A stretch of 64,000 bases of DNA, from NCBI RefSeq assembly GCF_000305935.1, contig NC_018870.1, positions 2,818,501 through 2,882,500 of the forward strand. The letters are read 5' to 3'. Position 1 is the first letter of the stretch. Each line of letters starts with the position of its first letter. Below, piece by piece: positions 1 to 8,277 of this stretch. This DNA is from Thermacetogenium phaeum DSM 12270. GTDB taxonomy: Bacteria > Bacillota > DSM-12270 > Thermacetogeniales > Thermacetogeniaceae. The position numbers and the translations under genes are program-made. The notes under the pieces were generated by a model. That model saw only the letters and a list, made by a program, of their open reading frames with translations. It did not search any database and had not been told where the DNA came from.

Positions 1-523
1 TCAGCTCTGTATGTCGGGCTACCAGGTCCGGGAAGGCGGCGTAGGCGATCTCCTTTTCCAGCAGGGGAGCTCCTTTCACATAGGGGAGAAAGCGGGAGTC
101 AACGGCAACCGGCCCCTCTGCCTCGGAGAGGATGCGCCTGATCTTCAGAACCTTATTCCCCCTCTTGACGCCCAGCTTGCCGGCAATCTTTGCATCAGCA
201 GGTACTATTTCCAGTTGATCGAGCTGCACGGAAAAGCCGCTCTTCTTGCCGAAGATGCTCTCTTCAGAGAGATTCAGAACCAGCGTATCCATCCGGGGGG
301 CAGTTACGAAACTCCCCTTCCCCTGAACGGACTCGATGTAGCCGTCTTTGACCAGCAACTCCAGGCCGTGGCGCACGGTCATGTGGCTGACCCCGTACTG
401 CCTGGCGAGCTGGGCTGTGGAGGGGATCATATCCCCGGGCTTCAGTTCGCCCCGGTCGATCTTTTTTTTAAGGTCCTCCGCCACCCGGTAGTAGGCGGGC
501 AAGAAAGAAGTACGATTCTTCAT
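1..523 (-). CDS. GntR-family regulator, HutC/UTRA type (partial, runs off left edge)
   Basis: The reverse strand from the ATG at 521-523 stays open to the window edge (174 codons). Residues about 7-75 form a GntR winged helix, with the motif VSHMTVRHGLELL followed by GKGSFV at the wing. From about residue 90 a UTRA-like ligand domain begins, with RRILSEAEGPVAVDSR, and its C-terminal part lies outside the window. UTRA regulators bind small effectors and usually repress neighbouring operons. The gene follows the UroD-like methyltransferase gene in the same direction, so it probably controls that corrinoid operon; the effector is unknown. A Shine-Dalgarno (SD)-like AGGTG precedes the start and overlaps a palindrome. 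Confidence 0.85.
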   Translation of the reverse strand, partial: MKNRTSFLPAYYRVAEDLKKKIDRGELKPGDMIPSTAQLARQYGVSHMTVRHGLELLVKDGYIESVQGKGSFVTAPRMDTLVLNLSEESIFGKKSGFSVQLDQLEIVPADAKIAGKLGVKRGNKVLKIRRILSEAEGPVAVDSRFLPYVKGAPLLEKEIAYAAFPDLVARHTEL

Positions 524-537
524 CGAAACCTTATACA

Positions 538-568
538 CCTCTGTGGAGGTGGGCACCCGCCACAGAGG
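538..568. promoter_or_regulatory. Palindrome overlapping the GntR ribosome-binding region
   Basis: Arms CCTCTGTGG (538-546) and CCACAGAGG (560-568) are perfect complements, and an inner GGTG/CACC pair extends the stem. It sits 15-45 bases upstream of the GntR-family start codon and has no T-tract, so it does not look like a terminator. It could be an operator for the regulator itself, or an RNA hairpin masking its ribosome-binding site. The structure is seen; the role is inferred. Confidence 0.45.
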
Positions 569-652
569 AGAAGAGGGCGGGCGCCCGAACCCTTTCTTTC
601 CTTTACAAGAAGGAATTCTCTATTTAACAGGTGTTTCCTGCAGAATGAGGCT

Positions 653-1759
653 TTAACCCTTCACCGACTCGATCATCGCCTTGACGTTTTCCGGTTTGGC
701 GTTCGGCGGGATGTCGCAGCCTGAAGAAAGGATAAACCCTGAAGGGCCTATCTCGTTGATCAAGCGCCGGCAATAGTCATGCACTTCGTCGGGTGTACCC
801 AGCGATAGCAAGGCCGGCGGCACATCCCCCATGATGCACATGTGGTCCCCCAGCACTTCCTTCGCTTTGAAGATGTCGGTGGCGCCGTCTAGCGCCAGGA
901 CGCATTTGCCCTTCGGTAACTCCCGCAGGTATTCCAGGTCCCTGGTCCAGTTGGAGTCGAAGTGCAGGATGGCGACCACGCCCTCTTCAACCACCGCTTC
1001 TACCAGCTGCTTGATATACGGAAAAACAAACCTCTTCCACAGCCTTGGTGAAATAAATTCACTCGCCGAACGCCAGCCCCCTACCCAGACACCGATTGGT
1101 TTGGTGGCACGCAACATCTTCCTTACATTTCCAATAATATCGGCTATAGCCACATCCATCGCCGCCTGTACCTTATCCGGAATCCGGTACAGGTCCTTTA
1201 AAAATGACTGCATTGACCTGCCGCCGCAGAAGATTTCATATGGGATGGTAAAACTTCCACCACAGAAAAGCACAATTCCTAAATCTTCGATAGCCTTTTG
1301 TGCTTTCGGTGCAAAATCCGCTATTTGTTGAACTTTTTCTCCCAAATTATCTAATCTATCCCTCAAATAGTCGTGGAAAAACTTATTATATCCTTCATTA
1401 AGGATAGTATCATAATCTTCAACTGTCATTAACTCCCGTTCATCCACCTGCCAAATTTCATTTTCAGGCAAATCACGTCCGGGGAGCTTTACCCTGGAAA
1501 GCCATATCGTACCAACTATAGGTGCATAAAAATAAGCGCTTTGCAGTGCATCTATCTCTCCTAGATTTGAAAATGACCTGATAATGGTCTTGTTGGAAAT
1601 TTCCGGGTTAGTGCAGAATTCAGACATTTTTACACCCATATGCCTTGCACAAAAGGCATTAGCCAGTGGTGCAACAGGCACCCGGTCGGGTTTGCCCAAG
1701 GCCACCGCCGTCTTGATGCGGTTTAAACGCTCTTCGTACAGCTCCTTAGCAGTCGCCAT
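653..1759 (-). CDS. Uroporphyrinogen decarboxylase-family corrinoid methyltransferase (MtaA/CmuA-like)
   Basis: 368 residues with the UroD/MtaA fold signature throughout. Members of this family that lie next to corrinoid proteins move methyl groups between a cobalamin carrier and a methyl donor or acceptor, rather than making coproporphyrinogen. A conserved Cys is seen in SSGCDIP near residue 345. At about residue 266, where classical MtaA/MtbA carry a His-X-Cys zinc ligand pair, the sequence reads HFDSN, so metal binding or substrate may differ. The start codon directly follows the corrinoid protein gene, and the two are surely cotranscribed. Substrate (methanol, methylamine, methoxylated aromatic or other) cannot be told from sequence. 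Confidence 0.82.
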   Translation of the reverse strand: MATAKELYEERLNRIKTAVALGKPDRVPVAPLANAFCARHMGVKMSEFCTNPEISNKTIIRSFSNLGEIDALQSAYFYAPIVGTIWLSRVKLPGRDLPENEIWQVDERELMTVEDYDTILNEGYNKFFHDYLRDRLDNLGEKVQQIADFAPKAQKAIEDLGIVLFCGGSFTIPYEIFCGGRSMQSFLKDLYRIPDKVQAAMDVAIADIIGNVRKMLRATKPIGVWVGGWRSASEFISPRLWKRFVFPYIKQLVEAVVEEGVVAILHFDSNWTRDLEYLRELPKGKCVLALDGATDIFKAKEVLGDHMCIMGDVPPALLSLGTPDEVHDYCRRLINEIGPSGFILSSGCDIPPNAKPENVKAMIESVKG

Positions 1760-2389
1760 TTACGCCACCCCCAGCATCTTTTTGGCAACATCCACACCTG
1801 CCGGTGCATCTACACAGTAGGCATCTGCCCCCGCATATCTGCAGGTGGACTCATCAACAGGACCCCCACCGATCAGCACCTTTACACCGTCCCGCAAGCC
1901 GGCCTGCTCCAGGGCTTCGACGGTGGCCTTCAGGCTGTCAAAGCTGGTGGTCAGCAGGCAGGATAGTCCTACGATCTGCGGTTTGTGTTCCTTTACCGCT
2001 TCAACGAACTTCTGGACAGGAACGTCTACTCCCAGATCGATCACGTTGAAGCCGTTGCTGCTGAAAACAAGTCCGACGATGTTCTTCCCGATGTCGTGGA
2101 TGTCTCCGGCCACCGTTCCCAGCACCATCGTCCCTAGGGTTCCCCCCGTGCTTCCCTTGAGCCTCTCCTGCAGGGGTTCTGCCGCCTTTTTAAAAATATC
2201 TGCGGCCATGATCAGCTCGGAAAGATAGTATTCCTGCGCCTGATATCTCTCACCTATGATCTCCATACCCTTCTGCAGTTCCTCAAAGATCTTTTCCGGA
2301 GGAACCCCTTCGTCCAGCTGCCTCTTTACCTCGGCGTAAACCTCTTCCTCCAGCATGTCGCCCATGTAGGTAGTCAAAGATGCGCCCAT
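1760..2389 (-). CDS. Methyltransferase corrinoid-binding protein (MtaC/MtbC-like)
   Basis: 209 residues. The first 85 form the helical cap typical of B12-binding methyl carriers (YYLSELIMAADIFKKA). The Rossmann-like B12 domain follows with DIHDIGKN at about residue 116, whose His is the lower cobalt ligand in this family, then SCLLTT and IGGGPV near the nucleotide tail. It should carry the methyl group between a substrate-specific methyltransferase and the UroD-like partner encoded immediately downstream. A good SD, GGAGGGG, lies 8 bases upstream of the ATG. It is the first gene of the operon. No gene for a substrate-specific MtaB/MttB-like protein lies inside the window. Confidence 0.88.
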   Translation of the reverse strand: MGASLTTYMGDMLEEEVYAEVKRQLDEGVPPEKIFEELQKGMEIIGERYQAQEYYLSELIMAADIFKKAAEPLQERLKGSTGGTLGTMVLGTVAGDIHDIGKNIVGLVFSSNGFNVIDLGVDVPVQKFVEAVKEHKPQIVGLSCLLTTSFDSLKATVEALEQAGLRDGVKVLIGGGPVDESTCRYAGADAYCVDAPAGVDVAKKMLGVA

Positions 2390-2875
2390 TTTCGTTTCCC
2401 CTCCATTTTAAATATTCTTCATACTTGATTCGTTGCAGGAAACACACATTAGTTTAAGCCGGACCGGGCCAGGTCCTTCACTCACCTGCTTTGTAATGAG
2501 CCTTCCGGTTTAACCCCTAACTCACACCCCTCCCCAACTGGAATCTGAAGATTTAAATGGTTATACCCTGAGACCAAAGAACATTGTCCGAGGATACCTT
2601 GCTTTTTAACTTATATAGATAACTAGATTACTTTAATTATAAAATAATTTCTCCTGGACGATCAACTACTTTTTCTTATAACTCTTACAGCGTTAGATCC
2701 GTAATATACTGTAGAAACGCCCTCCTGCTAAATCCCTGAAGGCGGCAAAAATCTCGGCTTATCTTAGGAACCTACGCAAAGGGAGAAAAATGGTGCCCGG
2801 CTCGGCGGCCGGAGAGAAGGTAATCGATCTCTCAACGAGGTGCAGCGGCGATCTCCCTCAGGCGGGGCAATTAGA
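2390..2875. other. 486-base intergenic region, possible structured leader
   Basis: No convincing ORF on either strand. The part nearest 2400 must hold the promoter of the corrinoid operon, which I could not assign. The part from about 2700 to 2875 is G+C-rich and contains nested complementary segments: AGGGAG (about 2780) with CTCCCT (about 2856), enclosing GAGAGA/TCTCTC. On the plus strand it runs into the bidirectional hairpin at 2876-2913. It matched none of the riboswitch classes I tried by eye (cobalamin, glycine, c-di-AMP, c-di-GMP, THF). Confidence 0.4.
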
Positions 2876-2913
2876 AGGAAAAAATCTCCCCCGTTTCAGC
2901 GGGGGAGATTTTT
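2876..2913 (-). terminator. Rho-independent terminator of the SLH gene (bidirectional)
   Basis: A near-perfect hairpin: AAAAATCTCCCCC and GGGGGAGATTTTT flank a short loop. It lies about 20 bases after the SLH-protein stop codon and has a T-run on the minus strand. The symmetric A/T tails would let it also stop plus-strand transcription. Confidence 0.85.
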
Positions 2914-2933
2914 CGTCATGATGAGGGTCATGC

Positions 2934-3977
2934 TTAAGCGGTTTCAGCGGCGGTCTGTTCCCCCTGGCCGGTCGTATCACCATCTACCGCTGTTGTTTGG
3001 TCAGTGGGTTGGGTGAGGGTTTGTCCTGCAGAATCCGCCGGGGGCTGGGTAGCCGGATCTGTTGTATCGCCGGCATTATCATCACTAATCCTGTCGGCCA
3101 CGGCCGCCAGCATGGCGGCGATTTCGGCCCGGGTTATGGCGCTGTTGGGGTTGAATTTGCCATCCGGGGTTCCTCTGATGATCCCGGCTTCGGCGAGGGC
3201 CAAAATGTAACCAAGATCTTCGGAGGAGATCAACACCTGATCGCTAAAAGTGATGTTCGAGGTATCAACGGGTTGCAGCCCCAGGGCTTTGGCCAGCATG
3301 ACCGCGGCCTGGGCTCTGGTCGCCTGCACCTGACTGTGGAACCTGTTGACATTGACGATCTTCATGGCAGCGGCCTTCTTCATTGCATCCTTTGCCCAGC
3401 CGGGCACATCCGGGATGTCGATCTCTTCCCCCTGATCACCGTTGCCTTCGGAAATCTCGTCCTGATCCTCAGAAACCTCCTGGTTGGGTTCGGAGGCCCT
3501 TTCTTCATCCTCGGAGACTTCTTCCTCCCCTTCGGAAACCCCGGTTTGATCATCCACAGCAGACGCTTCCTTGCCTTCAGCCCCGGTGCCCAAATCCTCG
3601 GCCAAAGATACCATCATTGACACCATCTCGATGCCGGTAACCGGGGTGTCGGGCCTAAAGGTCATGTCCGGGTAACCGTTGATCCAGCCCAGGCTCTGCA
3701 CTTTAGCGATGCAGTCCTTCGCCCAGTGAGCTTTGGTATCCGAGAACTCACGCTTTACGGACGCTTTTTCCCGTCCCTGCACTTGGACCTTCAGCTGATG
3801 AAACTTTCCCTTGTTCTCCTTAAGCACTTTTACGGCCTCACGGACGGCTAAACCCCCACCCTTCACGGATTTGCCTGCCTCGCCGTATTTCCCGTGGTCC
3901 TGCCCGGCATAAACAGGATTTGCGATGATAAGCAGCGAAATAATTACAGCGAGTATAATCCATACCGTTCTCTTCAT
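2934..3977 (-). CDS. Secreted SLH-domain protein with acidic linker
   Basis: 347 residues. An N-terminal signal peptide (KRT, hydrophobic stretch, VYA cleavage near residue 24) directs export. Three SLH-type segments are seen at about 78-122 (with GYPDMTFRPDTPVT), 190-235 and 243-290 (with GTPDGKFNPNSAITRAE). SLH domains bind pyruvylated secondary cell-wall polymer. Between the first two lies a strongly acidic linker of about 60 residues, rich in Glu, Asp and Ser, and the C-terminus is Thr/Gln-rich. No catalytic domain is visible, so it is probably a structural S-layer-associated protein. The gene is flanked by its own terminator and appears monocistronic. Confidence 0.85.
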   Translation of the reverse strand: MKRTVWIILAVIISLLIIANPVYAGQDHGKYGEAGKSVKGGGLAVREAVKVLKENKGKFHQLKVQVQGREKASVKREFSDTKAHWAKDCIAKVQSLGWINGYPDMTFRPDTPVTGIEMVSMMVSLAEDLGTGAEGKEASAVDDQTGVSEGEEEVSEDEERASEPNQEVSEDQDEISEGNGDQGEEIDIPDVPGWAKDAMKKAAAMKIVNVNRFHSQVQATRAQAAVMLAKALGLQPVDTSNITFSDQVLISSEDLGYILALAEAGIIRGTPDGKFNPNSAITRAEIAAMLAAVADRISDDNAGDTTDPATQPPADSAGQTLTQPTDQTTAVDGDTTGQGEQTAAETA

Positions 3978-4124
3978 GGAAGATCCCTCCTTACTTAAGT
4001 CAATTCAATTATAGGAAATACCTCTTTGATACTAAATAGGAGGTATGTTCTGATTACTGTAGGACTATCGATGTATTATTTTAATCTCTCGAAAGGAGGG
4101 AAGGGCTTCCCGCCGGGCAGCGGA

Positions 4125-4595
4125 TCAATAGTGATAAGGCTCACCGCGCAGGATGCGAAAGGCGCGGTAGAGCTGCTCGAGCAGGATGACGCGGGCCAGC
4201 TGGTGGGGAAAGGTGAGGCGGGATAGCGATAAAGAGAGGTCGGCCCTTCGCAGGACGGAAGGAGACAAACCGAGGGTGCCGCCCAAGAAAAAGGCAATCT
4301 CTCCACGCCCGGCATCCATCTCCCGGCCGAGCCAGGACGCCAGCTCCTCAGAGGTCAAAGCCTTCCCTCCCGGATCCAGAGCGACGCAGAGGCAGTTGGA
4401 GGCTTTTTGAAGCAGCCTCTCCCCCTCCCGCTCTTTCACCAGGGTGCGCTCCTTTTCCCTTTCGGGGACGGGTTCGTCGGCCACCTCGATGATGGTCACC
4501 CGGGCGTATCTTTGCAGCCTCTTGCGGTACTCCTCCTGGGCCAGGCGATAAAAAGGCTCCTTCAGGTGCCCAACCGCGATAACCTTTAAACGCAT
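4125..4595 (-). CDS. rlmH: 23S rRNA (pseudouridine1915-N3)-methyltransferase RlmH
   Basis: 156 residues, the usual length for this SPOUT-class enzyme, which methylates pseudouridine 1915 in helix 69 of 23S rRNA using SAM. Family hallmarks are VIAVGHLKE at the N-terminus, ALDPGGK, the SAM-loop FFLGGTLGL and the C-terminal GEPYHY. I chose the ATG at 4595, which overlaps the stop of the upstream methyltransferase gene by one base, over the in-frame GTG one codon earlier. The two genes are translationally coupled. Confidence 0.95.
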   Translation of the reverse strand: MRLKVIAVGHLKEPFYRLAQEEYRKRLQRYARVTIIEVADEPVPEREKERTLVKEREGERLLQKASNCLCVALDPGGKALTSEELASWLGREMDAGRGEIAFFLGGTLGLSPSVLRRADLSLSLSRLTFPHQLARVILLEQLYRAFRILRGEPYHY

Positions 4596-5248
4596 CACCG
4601 CTGCTGCTTCTCCTGATATAAATGGTGGATGTCGACGGAGAGATGAAATTCAGGGACGCCGGGCTCGCCGACGAGAACCCGGATGCTGTGCCTCTCCTCT
4701 CTTAATCCCCAAGAGGCAATCAGCCCCTTCAAATACTCCAGGGTGACCGGCCGTGAAGGATGGGCAAAGATGAGCTGCCCCCCGGGTTTCAGAGAGCTTT
4801 GAAGAACCCCCGTGACATAGGGGTTCAGTGCCGGGTTGTAAAGAACATCGGACCCGATAATCCAGTCAAAGCACTGCTCTGCCCTAAAGTCGCGCCAGTC
4901 CGCCAGGAGACAGGAAAAATTCTTGATTCCGTTGCGGGCGGCGTTTCTGGCGATGATCTCCAGGGACTCCGGTTTATAATCGGTAAAGGTGACCCTCCCC
5001 CCTTTGCAGGCGGCTACCAGGCCGGGCAAACCCAGCCCGGCACCCAGCTCCAGGACGGTTCCCCCTTGAAAGTCGATCCTCTCCCAGATGTACCGGGCAA
5101 GGCCGCGCGCCGCCGGCCAGAGCTCCGCCCAATAGGGGATCTGGTCGTCATCCTCGGGGTCGGTCACCAGCTCTTCAACATTGGCCACAATCTCCAGGGA
5201 GAGCTCCAGCCCCGGGAGAGCGAACAACATTTCTCTGGTAGTAATCAC
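4595..5248 (-). CDS. Class I SAM-dependent methyltransferase (METTL21/PF10294-like)
   Basis: 217 residues, GTG start. The SAM-binding motif I is LELGAGLGLPGL (about residue 67), followed by FTDYKPESL (motif II), GSDVLYNP and LKPGGQLIFAH. The arrangement and the acidic DVLY motif resemble family-16 protein-lysine or nicotinamide-like methyltransferases. The target is unknown. It sits in the same transcription unit as rlmH, and both encode methyltransferases, but that alone does not make rRNA its substrate. Confidence 0.75.
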   Translation of the reverse strand: MITTREMLFALPGLELSLEIVANVEELVTDPEDDDQIPYWAELWPAARGLARYIWERIDFQGGTVLELGAGLGLPGLVAACKGGRVTFTDYKPESLEIIARNAARNGIKNFSCLLADWRDFRAEQCFDWIIGSDVLYNPALNPYVTGVLQSSLKPGGQLIFAHPSRPVTLEYLKGLIASWGLREERHSIRVLVGEPGVPEFHLSVDIHHLYQEKQQR

Positions 5249-5284
5249 CTCGCACCCCCACTCCCTTACATCGGGGCTCCCGCT

Positions 5285-5815
5285 CTAAACCCGCACCACC
5301 AGCAGAGCGCAGAGAATGCCGCAGAATGCTCCTACCGAAGCCTCCAGGGGGGTATGCCCGATCATCTCTCCCAATAAGGGAATCCTTCTGGATTTGTCGC
5401 AAACCATCTCCTTGATCAGGCGAGAATGCTCCCCCACTACCCTGCGCAGGGTAACGGAGTCATAGATGACGATCCCACCCAGCACCGCAGCCGTCTGGAA
5501 GATCGGAGAGGTCCAACCGTAATCCAGCCCCAGTGAAGTTGCCAGGGCAGCGCTGACGGCGGCATGCGAACTGGGCATCCCTCCGCAGCGGAACAGCTGG
5601 CGCCAGGCGATGCCGCCATCCGAGCGGTAGGTGAAGGGCTTCATTCCCTGAGTGCAGAATACGCTCAGCAGACCGGAGAGAATGTAGCGCTCCTGAAAGA
5701 GCAGCGGCAGAAGGCGCATTCCCCCCCACAGCAGGGCGCCTACCAGGAACAGCGTATAAAAGACCCGGCTCCTGGCAAGCCCCAGAATCCGCGATAAAAC
5801 CGTGCCTCCAGTCAT
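5285..5815 (-). CDS. Divergent PAP2-family membrane protein (DUF212, YuiD-like)
   Basis: 176 residues with about four to five hydrophobic segments. The DUF212 signature GGMPSSHAA (about residue 98) is related to the phosphatase motif of PAP2 enzymes, and a second conserved block, GHTPLEA, lies near residue 152. The family is membrane-bound and of unknown substrate; acid phosphatase or haloperoxidase-like activity has been proposed from the motif only. It lies 36 bases upstream of the methyltransferase-rlmH pair and 20 bases downstream of murA, all on the minus strand, so the four may form one operon. Confidence 0.85.
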   Translation of the reverse strand: MTGGTVLSRILGLARSRVFYTLFLVGALLWGGMRLLPLLFQERYILSGLLSVFCTQGMKPFTYRSDGGIAWRQLFRCGGMPSSHAAVSAALATSLGLDYGWTSPIFQTAAVLGGIVIYDSVTLRRVVGEHSRLIKEMVCDKSRRIPLLGEMIGHTPLEASVGAFCGILCALLVVRV

Positions 5816-5835
5816 CCTTTCCCGATCATCCTTCC

Positions 5836-7119
5836 TTATACGCTCTTGGCCCCCGGCTCTCCGCTTTCATCCCCTGCAACCCGCACGGCGGCGCCAAGGG
5901 CGCCTAATTTCTCCACAACCTTCTCGTAACCCCGGGCGATCAGTTCCGCCTGGAGAATTTCCGTTACCCCGCCGGCAGCAAGGCCCGCCAGAAGCAGGGC
6001 TGCCCCCGCGCGCAGGTCGGTCGCCCTGACCTGGGTGCCGTATAGCCTCTCCACCCCTTCAATGACGGCGGTCTGCCCCTTGACCCGGATCTTCGCCCCC
6101 ATCCTTTTCAATTCATCGGCAACCTGAAAGCGGTTTTCAAAAACGTTCTCCACAATGATGCTGGTGCCGCGGGCTAAGGAAAGCAGGGCCATCATGGGTG
6201 ACTGCAGGTCGGTGGGAAAGCCGGGATAAGGAAGGGTCTTGACATCTGTGGGCAAGAGATCACCTCTGCGCCTGACGGTGATCCTGTCTTCACCGGCAGC
6301 GACATCAAGCCCAACATCCTGCAATTTAGCGATCACCGGCTGCAGGTGCCTGGTGATCACATTTTCTACAGTCACCTCGCCGCCGGAGATGCCGGCGGCT
6401 ATCAAATAAGTTCCCGCTTCAATACGGTCGGGAATCACGCTGAACCGGGCGCCCCGGAACTCGGAAACACCCTCAATCTTGATCACGTCGGTGCCGGCCC
6501 CCCTTACCCTGCCCCCCATGGCATTGAGAAAACCGGCCAGATCCACTATTTCCGGCTCCCTGGCGGCGTTTTCGATCACCGTAATGCCCGGCGTCCCCGC
6601 TGCCGCCATCATTATGTTCTCGGTGGCCCCTACGCTGGGGAAATCCAGATAGATGCGATTGCCCTCGATCTTCCCCGCCCGGGCCTCGATAAAACCGTGT
6701 TTCATGCTCACCTGATATCCCAGCAGGTGAAAGCCCTTCAGGTGCAGGTCCATCGGTCGCGACCCGATATTGCAGCCTCCAGGAAGGGGGATTTTCACCC
6801 TTTTCTGCCGCGCAGCAAGCGCCCCCAGAAACAAATTCGAGGCCCGCAGCTTTTTGGCATGTACGTAAGGGAGCTCACCTTCCAGCGGGCCGGACCAGTC
6901 CAGGCACAGGGTGTTCTCCCCCGTCCAGGAGGCCCTCCCGCCGATGGCACGGACGATCTCCAGCTGTGTCAGCACATCGGAGATCTTCGGTACATTATCC
7001 AGGATCACTTCGCCCCCGCTGATGGCGCTGGCGGCGATCAAAACCAGCGCGGAGTTCTTCGCCCCGCTGATCCTGACCCGCCCCTGGAGCCGCCTGCCTC
7101 CCTCGATCAGCAGTTTCAT
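5836..7119 (-). CDS. murA: UDP-N-acetylglucosamine 1-carboxyvinyltransferase MurA
   Basis: 427 residues from the ATG at 7117-7119, chosen because GTGGAGG lies 11 bases upstream; a GTG six codons earlier is less likely. MurA transfers enolpyruvate from PEP to UDP-GlcNAc, the first committed step of peptidoglycan synthesis in the cytoplasm. Visible hallmarks are the N-terminal GRVRISGAKNSAL, the PEP-binding loop with catalytic Cys in PGGCNIGSRP, and FPTDLQSPMMAL. Length is normal (about 420). The C-terminal tail is slightly extended and charged. Confidence 0.96.
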   Translation of the reverse strand: MKLLIEGGRRLQGRVRISGAKNSALVLIAASAISGGEVILDNVPKISDVLTQLEIVRAIGGRASWTGENTLCLDWSGPLEGELPYVHAKKLRASNLFLGALAARQKRVKIPLPGGCNIGSRPMDLHLKGFHLLGYQVSMKHGFIEARAGKIEGNRIYLDFPSVGATENIMMAAAGTPGITVIENAAREPEIVDLAGFLNAMGGRVRGAGTDVIKIEGVSEFRGARFSVIPDRIEAGTYLIAAGISGGEVTVENVITRHLQPVIAKLQDVGLDVAAGEDRITVRRRGDLLPTDVKTLPYPGFPTDLQSPMMALLSLARGTSIIVENVFENRFQVADELKRMGAKIRVKGQTAVIEGVERLYGTQVRATDLRAGAALLLAGLAAGGVTEILQAELIARGYEKVVEKLGALGAAVRVAGDESGEPGAKSV

Positions 7120-7290
7120 CTCTACCGCATCCTCCACCGTAAGTGCTGAAAAAATCCGCTGTTGCGTTTAAGAAAGCTCAAGGTATGCTGAAAAACCTCT
7201 CCTTGCCTTACCGGTATCTGTTATATTCTCGTTCAGGCTGAATATTCCTGCCTTCCCTGATGTTTTATTCTTCGGCAGGACGAGGGGATC

Positions 7291-8130
7291 TTATACGACA
7301 CTCTCCTGATAAGACCGCAAAAAGTCGGCCAGGCCTTCTCCCCCTCCCTCCTGCAGCGCTTCATCCAGGGTTTTCCCCCTGCCCAGGGCCTCCAGAATGG
7401 CCGGAAGGCAGCCGGCACCGTGCTTTTCTACGAGATATTCCACCAGGTCTTCGGAAACGGCGTAACTGTAATCCTGCCACTCCGGATGGTCGAAATGCCT
7501 CTCCAGAGCATCCAGGGTGAGTTTAAGTCTTTCCCGTCCCTCGCCTCCGGCAGCAGCGACTCCAGCATAGCGCTTTTCACCGTACTGCGCCAGCCCTTCG
7601 GTTAGCCAGCGGGGGGTATTGCCAGCGGTTTTGTAATCGACCAGCAGGTGGATATACTCGTGAGCAACGGGGCCCTCTTTTCGAAAGATGAGGCTCCTCT
7701 CCTCATCGTTGACGGCGTCGATCCAGTCCTGCGGAGAGAGTATCCTGATCACACCCGCCCAGTACACCCCCATGGCGCTTTCCTCGCTCCCCCAGCCGAA
7801 AACCCTGTTTAAGGAAGCCCTGTCCCTGTAGACGGCAATGGGAACCTTCTTCTGGGGAAAACAGCCGAAGGCCTCTCCCAGGGGATAATACAGTTTCTCC
7901 GCTTCCCGGAGAACCATCCGGGCGTTTTCTTCATCACCGCGCCGGTACCTGACCAGGAAGTGGTCCCCCTCAAGGGTCTGCCAGCGCCAGGTCTCCAAAG
8001 AAAAGAGCGCCCGGTGGGCAAAGCGCACGGCCGCCGGGGCTAAGTTACACCCGGGAAGCGGCCGGACAATGTGAAAAGCCAAAACGAAAACCAGGCCAAC
8101 GGCCGCAATGGCCGCTAATAAGCGCTCCAT
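7291..8130 (-). CDS. Membrane-anchored peptidase MA-like protein (gluzincin)
   Basis: 279 residues from the ATG at 8128-8130 (SD GAGAGGAGG, 8 bases). One N-terminal transmembrane segment is followed by an extracellular domain. The zinc-peptidase signature HEYIH lies near residue 175, and the downstream glutamate is in GLAQYGE, as in the peptidase MA family (PF13485). It is probably a cell-surface metalloprotease. It is near murA and a membrane-anchored TPR gene on the same strand, but the gaps are large enough for separate transcription. Confidence 0.78.
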   Translation of the reverse strand: MERLLAAIAAVGLVFVLAFHIVRPLPGCNLAPAAVRFAHRALFSLETWRWQTLEGDHFLVRYRRGDEENARMVLREAEKLYYPLGEAFGCFPQKKVPIAVYRDRASLNRVFGWGSEESAMGVYWAGVIRILSPQDWIDAVNDEERSLIFRKEGPVAHEYIHLLVDYKTAGNTPRWLTEGLAQYGEKRYAGVAAAGGEGRERLKLTLDALERHFDHPEWQDYSYAVSEDLVEYLVEKHGAGCLPAILEALGRGKTLDEALQEGGGEGLADFLRSYQESVV

Positions 8131-8188
8131 CCCCAGTTCCTCCTCTCCAGCTTCCATTATACATAAAGAGACAGGGGGCATTAAGAGT

Positions 8189-8227
8189 CAAATAAAGCCA
8201 GCCCGGAACCTTTCCGCCGGGCCGGCT
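8189..8227 (-). terminator. Rho-independent terminator of the TPR gene
   Basis: Arms AGCCGGCCCGG and CCGGGCTGGCT form an 11-bp stem with one G-T pair. On the minus strand it is followed by TTTATTT, about 50 bases past the TPR-gene stop. Confidence 0.75.
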
Positions 8228-8277
8228 GCCTTTTCAAAAGACCCTTTTCTTTAACGCCGCCTTCTGCTGAACCTGCC

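Noticed and set aside
2440-2500. Sigma-54-like GG/GC pair upstream of the corrinoid operon
   Set aside because: The GG to GC spacing is one base short and no enhancer-binding regulator gene is near.
2780-2875. Glycine riboswitch-like blocks (GGAGAG, CTCAGG) on the plus strand
   Set aside because: The order is partly right but the core ACCGAAGG segment and spacing do not match, and no gene lies downstream on that strand.
4026-4226. 66-codon plus-strand frame upstream of rlmH
   Set aside because: It overlaps the rlmH 3' end antisense, has odd composition, and shows no domain.
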